Both the position numbers and the translations under genes were made by a program. From Alphaproteobacteria bacterium (GTDB lineage Bacteria; Pseudomonadota; Alphaproteobacteria; Micropepsales; Micropepsaceae), in assembly GCA_003131925.1 (NCBI GenBank), contig PKWC01000206.1:1-11247 (forward strand): a stretch of DNA of 11,247 bases, written 5' to 3'. This document shows, piece after piece, positions 6,433 to 11,247 of this stretch. Numbering within the stretch: position 1 is the stretch's first letter; each line of letters opens with the position of its first letter. The notes below the pieces were generated by a model, which worked only from the letters and a program-made list of their open reading frames with translations, searched no databases and was not told the origin of the DNA.

Positions 6433-7554
6433 TCAATCTTGCACGAAGATGGGAGCAGCAATGGGCAGGAAGGGCAAGCGCACGAGCGTTGCGTCGACGC
6501 ACGAAAACGCGCCGCGGCCGCGCGCCGGCGGCAGTGTGAGCGAGACGGAGCGAGCGGGCAGCGCCTCGCTCACGTCGATCAGCGCCAGCGCAATCGCGCG
6601 CCTGAGCGCGGGCGAATACGCGGAATGGAGAGTGCGTCCGATGGTTCGTCCGCCCGCCTCGATGGGCGTATGCGGCGCGGGGCATTGCGATTCGATTTCG
6701 AGTCCCATGAGCGAACATTGTTCGTATGGTCCGCCGATATGCGCAGAACGTCCGTTGAACTGCACATGCTTCTCATCGATCAACGGGGCAACGCCCAGCA
6801 TGCGCGGGAGAGGCTTCTTTGCATCTTGGTCGCGCGCCGGCGCGAAGTCGCGGCCCGACGCCGGGATCCCGCATTCGAGATCAAGCACGTCCATCGCAGA
6901 AAGTCCGATGGGCGCCATCGCGTAGGCCCCACCCGCCTGCACGAGCCCATCCCAGAGCGTGAGCGCGTCGTGAGGCGCGCACCAGATCTCGTAACCGTGC
7001 CACCAACGCGAAAGCAGGAGTTTGCGGCCATGCCAGTTGCGCGGCGCGACCCCGAGCGGCGAGAGGTGCGCGCCAATGCCGGCCGCAGCGAGGACCGAAG
7101 CGGCGCAGGGGCCGACCAGCGCGAGCCCGCATTGCGCGGCGGCAACGTCGTGGCAGGAGACGTCGAAAAGCCGCGCGGCGCGCGTGATCCAGTCGAAATC
7201 GCCTTGCGTGGCCGCGACGAGATAGCTGTAGGTCGTCAGCCGCGCGACGATTCCCGTTCCGCGCAATGCGCCCTCATCGTTGAGCCAAGCGGTCTCCATG
7301 CTCTCGCCGGGCAGAAGCTGCGCCGCATCGCGGGTGAAGAGCCGCGATGCACAATCGCCGGCGCGCGCGCCTTCGAGCAGCAGGCGCGAACGCCACGACA
7401 CGTCCGCCATCGCCGCCCCTGCGCGGGCGGCGAGCGCTTCCGCCTCGGGATCTCCGTACGCATTAGCAAGCGTAAAGCCACCGTGCCTTCGCCACGCACT
7501 GCCGCGATTGGCCGGCGCCGCGCGAGCATGAAAAGGAGTCGTGCGGAGTGTCAC
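6433..7554 (-). CDS. GcvT-fold (aminomethyltransferase-like) protein lacking the T-protein Asp pair
   Basis: The protein has 373 residues with the fold of glycine-cleavage T-protein, dimethylglycine dehydrogenase C-domains and DmdA, which usually bind tetrahydrofolate and accept a one-carbon group. Visible landmarks are an N-terminal R..LLLEG...  block (about 56-61), WLNDEGALRG (90-99), LALVGP (about 144-149), AMDVLDLECGIP (220-231), and the C-terminal barrel with IGRTLHSAYSPAL (305-317). Where T-protein has GGVIDDLIV, this protein has GALRGTGIV, so the conserved Asp pair is replaced by Gly-Thr (about 99-100). The start is GTG, overlapping the stop of the preceding oxidoreductase as GTGA, with GGAGG seven bases before it. 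Frames open further upstream encode only antisense-like Arg-rich sequence. A C1-transfer role with the flavoenzymes is plausible but weakened by the missing Asp. A folate-binding regulatory protein of the YgfZ kind is the alternative. Confidence 0.82.
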   Translation of the reverse strand: MTLRTTPFHARAAPANRGSAWRRHGGFTLANAYGDPEAEALAARAGAAMADVSWRSRLLLEGARAGDCASRLFTRDAAQLLPGESMETAWLNDEGALRGTGIVARLTTYSYLVAATQGDFDWITRAARLFDVSCHDVAAAQCGLALVGPCAASVLAAAGIGAHLSPLGVAPRNWHGRKLLLSRWWHGYEIWCAPHDALTLWDGLVQAGGAYAMAPIGLSAMDVLDLECGIPASGRDFAPARDQDAKKPLPRMLGVAPLIDEKHVQFNGRSAHIGGPYEQCSLMGLEIESQCPAPHTPIEAGGRTIGRTLHSAYSPALRRAIALALIDVSEALPARSVSLTLPPARGRGAFSCVDATLVRLPFLPIAAPIFVQD

Positions 7555-9029
7555 GAGCGCGCCTCCGCGTTCAAAGCTAGCGCGACCGCGATGCGGGCGG
7601 CGCGGGCAGAGACAGCTGGCACGGGCTCGGCGTCGCGGCCGCAGAGAAAGAGGCCGGCGATGGGCGTCGCGGTGCGGGCGCGCCAATCAGCAAGCAGCCG
7701 CTCGAGGATGCGCTCATGTCCACCATTGTCTCCAAAGCGTCTGAGACTCTCATGGGGCGTCAGCATCTCCATGGCGACGACGAGGCGCGAGAATCCGGGC
7801 AGAACATTATCGAGCGCCGCAACGACGCGCGCGCCGAGACTCTCCTTCATGCGTTGCCAACCTCCTTCCGGCATTGCGGGCACGGGACGCACGAGAACGC
7901 TCATCACGTGCTGGCTCATCGGCGCGAGCTGCGGATCGGAAGCGCTGGGGATCACGAATTCGAGCGTCAATTCCTCGGGCAGTTGTCCCGCGCGCGATGC
8001 GGCATGCGCGGCTTCATAGACTTCGAGCTGCTCCGCAAGAACGAAGCGGCCATTCGGAGGCACTGCGACTCCGGCGAAGGAAGGCCACGCGCTCAGCCCG
8101 AAGACGACGCTTGCGCAAGCTGTCTGCGCCATCGTCGAACGAAGCGCGTTCCATTCCGCGAGGCCGAGCTTCTCGCCCTTTGCGAGATCGACAAGCGTCG
8201 TGCGGCGTGACAACGTCGAGAGCACGAGCTGCGCCGCAATCGGCCGGCCGCATGCCATGCGCACGCCGCTTACCTTGTCGTTCTCGATCATGATCTCGGT
8301 CACACGGTCGCCGGTGCGGATGCGCGCACCCGCGGATTCCGCCGCGGCTTCGAACACGCGCGCGAGCGCGCCCGGCCCTCCCCTGGGGCTCGCGATTGCG
8401 TTCTGTGTGCGGCACATTTCCTGGGCCGCGCACCACAGCAGGAGAAGAGAAGAACCCGCAGCATCGGGCGACATCGCCGAAGCGTCGAACGCCAGCGTCG
8501 ATTTCACGGCCTCGGATTCGAACCAGGAATCGAGAAAGGCCCGCGTGCCCTGGCGTTCGAAACGGTCGAGCCCTTCGGGCGCGCTGATGCCGGGGACCAA
8601 AGGCTCCCACCAATGCGCGCGCATCGCCCAGCCGAAGGCGAAACTCTCGCGCCGGAAGCGCGGCCAGCTCTCGGCATCGCGCCTCGCAAGCAGCGCGAGA
8701 TTGCGCATGGTGGCACGTGTGTCGCGCGCGATGACCACATGCCGTCCGTCGCTCCTCAGCCCGACAAGCGGCATGTCGCAGACGGCAAATTCCAGGCCGT
8801 GCCGCGCAAGCCTCAACTCCCGCACCACGCGCGGATCAAGCGCATGAAACGCGTGCGTCGCGAGCGGGGCCTCGAAGCCGTGGCCGAGCGGCACGGTCTC
8901 GCACACGCCGCCGGCCGCGGGGCGCGCTTCGAGCACCACGACGCGCTTGCCCGCACGCGCGAGATAGGCGGCCGCCGTGAGCCCCTGCACGCCTGCTCCG
9001 ATCACGATCGCATCGGCCGTCGCGTTCAC
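7551..9029 (-). CDS. FAD-dependent oxidoreductase, COG1233/PYROXD2 type (second of a pair)
   Basis: The flavoprotein has 492 residues. The dinucleotide fold starts at the N-terminus: GAGVQG at 11-16, with the ribose-binding Glu at about 34 in VVVLEAR. A mid-protein PRGGPGALARVFEAAAESAG segment matches the family's GG motif, and VIPSASDPQLAP is the usual PSA.DP.LAP box. The C-terminus has PIAGLFLCGRDAEP (456-469), where relatives have GLYLCG..T.PGGGV, so the glycine-rich FAD contact is replaced. The start is taken as GTG 9029, whose GTGA overlaps the stop of the upstream paralogue behind a GGAG. ATG 9059 or the longer frame to 9155 would add unrelated residues. It is downstream of, and clearly related to, the next gene. 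Phytoene desaturase is the sister family, but no carotenoid genes are nearby. The substrate is unknown; an amine is guessed from context. Confidence 0.86.
   Translation of the reverse strand: MNATADAIVIGAGVQGLTAAAYLARAGKRVVVLEARPAAGGVCETVPLGHGFEAPLATHAFHALDPRVVRELRLARHGLEFAVCDMPLVGLRSDGRHVVIARDTRATMRNLALLARRDAESWPRFRRESFAFGWAMRAHWWEPLVPGISAPEGLDRFERQGTRAFLDSWFESEAVKSTLAFDASAMSPDAAGSSLLLLWCAAQEMCRTQNAIASPRGGPGALARVFEAAAESAGARIRTGDRVTEIMIENDKVSGVRMACGRPIAAQLVLSTLSRRTTLVDLAKGEKLGLAEWNALRSTMAQTACASVVFGLSAWPSFAGVAVPPNGRFVLAEQLEVYEAAHAASRAGQLPEELTLEFVIPSASDPQLAPMSQHVMSVLVRPVPAMPEGGWQRMKESLGARVVAALDNVLPGFSRLVVAMEMLTPHESLRRFGDNGGHERILERLLADWRARTATPIAGLFLCGRDAEPVPAVSARAARIAVALALNAEARS
7562..7566 (-). 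promoter_or_regulatory. Ribosome binding site deciding the GTG start of the GcvT-like gene
   Basis: GGAGG (minus strand) lies seven bases before GTG 7554, inside the last codons of the oxidoreductase gene. With the GTGA overlap it indicates translational coupling. Confidence 0.75.
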
Positions 9030-10495
9030 GCGAGTCTCCGGAAATCCGCGAGCACGCATTGCGCGGCCGCCGCGCCCGCGGCACAGGTGCCAAGCACGCT
9101 TGCCGATGCCGAACGGCCTCCGAGATAGAGACCTTCGATGGGCGTGCGCGGGCATTCAGGCCACGGCCGCAGCTCGAAAAGCTGATCCGGCGCGATCTCG
9201 CCGCCATCGAGATCGCCTTCGCTCACGCCCAGCGCCTCCTCGATGTCGCCCGGAACGATCACTTCCTGGCCGAGCACGGTCGCGCTCACACCCGGCCAGA
9301 CCGACTCCGCGGCATTAAGCGCTCGACCGCGCAAGCCTGCGCGCCGCTCGTGCGTCCATGCGCCGTCGAACAGGCGAAACGGCACCGAGCCGAGCGTGAC
9401 CGTCATGACTGCGGCGCCGGGCGGCGCAAGCGAGGGATCGAGCGCGGAGGGCACGCGCAGAACCGCCTGCGCGCGCGCGCTCATGCTGCCGGCGCGCCAC
9501 GCGGCATGGGCAGCCGCAAATCCCACCATGTCCGGCTGCACATGCACAGGCACGCGCAACGTCTCGGGAGTCGCGTGTTCGGGTTGCCGCGCCAGTGCGA
9601 ACAGAACCCGCGCCATCGCGCCCGCGAAACGAAAACGGCCGGCGCTCTCGATGAGCGGCCTCGGCAGCATGTTCCACGGAAAAAGGGACAGGAAGGTCTG
9701 TTTCACGTCGAGCGTCGAGATCACTGCGCGCGCTTCGTGCGCGCTTCCATCGGCGAGCACGATCTGAAGGTTGTTGCGGCTCACGCGGCGGATTTCGCTC
9801 GCTTCGAGCCCCAGTGCGATCTCTGCGCCAAAGGTCTTCGCGGCATCGAGAAGCGCTTCGGCGAGACGCGCATGACCGCCCAGCACGATCCCGCCGGAGC
9901 CGAGACCTGGCGCGAGCAGATGAGCCGCGCCGCCTTCGCGGAACGGATCGCCCGCGCGGCCTGCGAGAACGATCGCCGCCAGATGCGCCGCATCGCGCGG
10001 ATTGTCGACGGATTGCTCGATCAAATCTGCAAGCCGCTGAGTCGCCAGTTGCACTTGCGGCCACGTCCCAGATGAGCTGCGGCCGGGATAAAAGGCGAAG
10101 CGTAACGGCGAACGCCTCTTGGGCTCCATCGCGCGCGCAACGCCCAGCGCGGCTGCATCTGCACAATGCCGCAGCAATCTCGCCGAGGGTGCATCCGAGC
10201 GGAGGTCGATTTCGCTTGTTCCGTCCGGCCAGATCGCGAGCGAGCGATGAAGCGGCATGAAGATCGCACCGCGCCGCGAGAGATCCAGCGCCCAGTGAAT
10301 GTGTGCGGGAATGGGCGGCAACTCTTCCGCGTAGGGCGAAGCGCGGAAGCCCGGATGGAACTCGTGCGTCGCAAGACGGCCGCCCGCGCGATCGGCGCGT
10401 TCGATCACGATCGTCCGGGCGCCGAACCTGGCAAGCAGCGCGGCGGCAGCCAGTCCCTCCGCACCCGCGCCGATGATTGCTGCGTCGTATCCCAA
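9026..10495 (-). CDS. FAD-dependent oxidoreductase, COG1233/PYROXD2 type (first of a pair)
   Basis: The flavoprotein has 489 residues. It shows GAGAEG at 9-14, Glu32 in TIVIERADRAGGR, a GGHARLAEALLDAAKTFG segment in the middle, VPSALDPSLAPPGAAVM (the family PSALDPSLAP box), GGEIAPDQLFELRPWP, and PIEGLYLGGRSASAS at 452-466. The last segment should read G...PGGGV; here SASASVLG takes its place. It shares the AAHAA.RAG and PSA.DP.LAP blocks with the next gene, so the two are diverged tandem paralogues and may form a heterodimer. The start is TTG 10495. The frame has a stop at 10526-10528 and no ATG or GTG between, and a later start would damage the FAD fold. The ribosome binding site is weak (GGGCGGGA). 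This is the first gene of the operon, 169 bases after speD. The family is firm and the substrate unknown. Confidence 0.86.
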   Translation of the reverse strand: MGYDAAIIGAGAEGLAAAALLARFGARTIVIERADRAGGRLATHEFHPGFRASPYAEELPPIPAHIHWALDLSRRGAIFMPLHRSLAIWPDGTSEIDLRSDAPSARLLRHCADAAALGVARAMEPKRRSPLRFAFYPGRSSSGTWPQVQLATQRLADLIEQSVDNPRDAAHLAAIVLAGRAGDPFREGGAAHLLAPGLGSGGIVLGGHARLAEALLDAAKTFGAEIALGLEASEIRRVSRNNLQIVLADGSAHEARAVISTLDVKQTFLSLFPWNMLPRPLIESAGRFRFAGAMARVLFALARQPEHATPETLRVPVHVQPDMVGFAAAHAAWRAGSMSARAQAVLRVPSALDPSLAPPGAAVMTVTLGSVPFRLFDGAWTHERRAGLRGRALNAAESVWPGVSATVLGQEVIVPGDIEEALGVSEGDLDGGEIAPDQLFELRPWPECPRTPIEGLYLGGRSASASVLGTCAAGAAAAQCVLADFRRLA

Positions 10496-10523
10496 CGCAT
10501 TCCCGCCCTTCGCCTGCCCCCAC

Positions 10524-10535
10524 GGTTAACGCGCG
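10524..10535. repeat. Direct repeat copy 1 (GGTTAACGCGCG)
   Basis: This is a 12-bp exact repeat of 10640-10651, centred on the palindrome GTTAAC. Each copy also has ATTCCCG and a pyrimidine tract a short distance to its left (10499 and 10628). Both copies lie in the short gap between speD and the oxidoreductase operon, where the operon promoter or a site for a regulator would be expected. Confidence 0.55.
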
Positions 10536-10639
10536 TGGCGCCGCCGTCCACCGAAACGATGGTCCACGAAAGTGTCGAAGCTACGATAGCTGCGGGCAAA
10601 GAAGGCGGGAACGGCTCCATCCGAGCTATTCCCGTCTTT

Positions 10640-10651
10640 GGTTAACGCGCG
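10640..10651. repeat. Direct repeat copy 2 (GGTTAACGCGCG)
   Basis: This is the partner of 10524-10535, start-to-start distance 116 bp. Here ATTCCCG is only 5 bases from GGTTAAC, while copy 1 has about 18 bases between the two motifs. It lies 13 bases downstream of the speD stop. Confidence 0.55.
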
Positions 10652-10664
10652 AGACGAACTTTGA

Positions 10665-11144
10665 CTAAAGTACGCCGCGCTTGTGCTCGCCGATGACGAT
10701 GCGGCCCGGACTGAAGGCGGCCTCGAACACCGGAAGTGCACGTCGCGGCTCTGCGCCACCGCACATGAAGACGTCAAAGGCCGCGTAGCCGCGTTCGGGC
10801 CAAGTGTGCACGCTGATATGACTTTCGGCGAGAACGGCAACGCCGGAGATGCCGCCGCCTTCCGTGAATCTGTGCAGATGAATGTGCAGAAGCGTCGCGC
10901 CCGCAGCTTCTACGGCATCCTTCAGCGCCTGTTCGATCCGATCGCGATCGTCGAGATGCTTGGCGTCCCATAGATCGATGATCAGGTGACTGCCCGCATA
11001 GGTCAGCCCATTCTTCGTGATGAAGTGATCCTTGCGGTTCACATCCCCAGGGGGAATAGGGACCGGGACGGTCCTCGCCGGAGCGCGCACCCTATGAGGC
11101 CGAACTCCATTGATCGCCGCCAAACCGAGTCCGAGTTGAGCCAT
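10665..11144 (-). CDS. S-adenosylmethionine decarboxylase proenzyme (pyruvoyl-dependent, SpeD)
   Basis: SpeD makes decarboxylated SAM, the aminopropyl donor for spermidine synthesis. The proenzyme has 159 residues and cuts itself between Glu107 and Ser108 in AESHISVHTWPE; Ser108 becomes the pyruvoyl group. His113 and Cys128 (FMCGG) fall at +5 and +20 from Ser108, the spacing of Ser63-His68-Cys83 in the Thermotoga enzyme, so it belongs to the short prokaryotic class 1B type. The sections HLIIDLWDAKHLDD (53-66), GATLLHIHLHRF (82-93) and PGRIVIGEHKRG (146-157) are typical. ATG 11144 gives the common MAQLGLGL-like beginning. The frame extends to 11240, but that part is atypical. Residues 11-37 are a less conserved, Pro/Arg-rich linker. 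No spermidine synthase gene is in the window. It precedes the flavoenzyme operon on the same strand. Confidence 0.95.
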   Translation of the reverse strand: MAQLGLGLAAINGVRPHRVRAPARTVPVPIPPGDVNRKDHFITKNGLTYAGSHLIIDLWDAKHLDDRDRIEQALKDAVEAAGATLLHIHLHRFTEGGGISGVAVLAESHISVHTWPERGYAAFDVFMCGGAEPRRALPVFEAAFSPGRIVIGEHKRGVL

Positions 11145-11226
11145 CCTGGCACCTACCCTCTCAGAGTGTTGACACAAGTGGCGCCCCCACCTCGCGGATC
11201 GGGGCACCGCTAAGACGAAAGCGGCG

Positions 11227-11247
11227 GGCGGAAGGGACACTTCCGCC
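11227..11247. repeat. Inverted repeat at the window edge, upstream of speD
   Basis: The arms GGCGGAAG (11227-11234) and CTTCCGCC (11240-11247) form a perfect 8-bp stem with a five-base loop. The window ends with the second arm, so the stem may be longer. No U-run follows on the minus strand. It may be a terminator of an upstream gene on the plus strand (not visible) or a leader hairpin about 83-103 bases before the speD start. Confidence 0.4.

Larger units (their letters stand above)
10496..10664 (-). promoter_or_regulatory. Short intergenic gap that probably holds the operon promoter
   Basis: The gap has no gene with a start codon. It contains two copies of GGTTAACGCGCG. A minus-strand frame in the gap (ending at 10526) reads PAFFARSYRSFDTFVDHRFG and looks protein-like, but it has no ATG, GTG or TTG start within the gap. 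No rho-independent terminator for speD was seen, so transcription from speD into the operon remains possible. Confidence 0.35.

Noticed and set aside
6190..8019. 609-codon plus-strand ORF
   Set aside because: It is antisense to the GcvT-like gene and parts of its neighbours; composition is typical of a mirror frame in GC-rich DNA.
7551..10495. Phytoene desaturase pair of a carotenoid pathway
   Set aside because: The sequence blocks fit the PYROXD2-like branch, and no phytoene synthase or other carotenoid gene is present; neighbours point to amine chemistry.
10526..10664. Minus-strand small protein in the speD-operon gap (PAFFARSYRSFDTFVDHRFG)
   Set aside because: The frame looks coding, but no start codon occurs in the gap; extending it upstream runs antiparallel-like through speD in the wrong frame.
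1..11247. CRISPR array, insertion sequence or integration site
   Set aside because: No regularly spaced repeats, transposase or integrase coding, or target-site duplications were seen.

Overview
The window is GC-rich, densely coded bacterial DNA. The protein families suggest an alphaproteobacterium, probably of the Hyphomicrobiales (Rhizobiales) type: a short pyruvoyl SpeD, a PuuA-like glutamine synthetase homologue, an srsA-like type III polyketide synthase, and traces of small proteins that resemble families common in that group. This taxonomic call is inference. No rRNA, tRNA, CRISPR array, transposase or integrase was found.

Left part (1-4338). About 455 bases without a convincing gene hold a degenerate REP-like repeat, a 9-bp palindrome and a possible 34-codon leader ORF. 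A complete type III polyketide synthase follows (456-1508, +). It overlaps by four bases a 42-codon remnant that looks like the N-terminus of an isoprenylcysteine-carboxyl-methyltransferase-family (SrsB-like) enzyme. So the usual synthase-methyltransferase pair seems broken here. Converging on it, with only 11 bases between the stop codons, is a complete 897-residue secreted M16 zinc peptidase (1645-4338, -).

Middle (4339-5019). About 680 bases carry no intact recognised gene. They hold a 44-codon ORF that reads like the tail of a small protein, a strong minus-strand rho-independent terminator (4638-4671), and a frameshifted remnant of a small winged-helix-like protein (4773-4978, -). This is a patch of decaying accessory genes.

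Right part (5020-11247). This is the most interesting stretch. Five minus-strand genes lie in transcription order: speD (S-adenosylmethionine decarboxylase), two diverged paralogous COG1233/PYROXD2-type FAD oxidoreductases, a GcvT-fold protein, and a PuuA-like glutamine synthetase homologue. The last four form one tight operon. Both internal junctions between the oxidoreductases and GcvT are GTGA stop/start overlaps, and the last gap is 12 bases. The combination of a gamma-glutamyl-amine ligase, paired flavoenzymes and a folate-enzyme fold next to speD suggests amine or polyamine (possibly N-methyl amine) metabolism. However, the GcvT homologue appears to lack the conserved Asp pair of the glycine-cleavage T-protein. 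Both flavoenzymes also lack the glycine-rich C-terminal motif usual in their family. The substrate is unknown, and I know of no described pathway with exactly this set.
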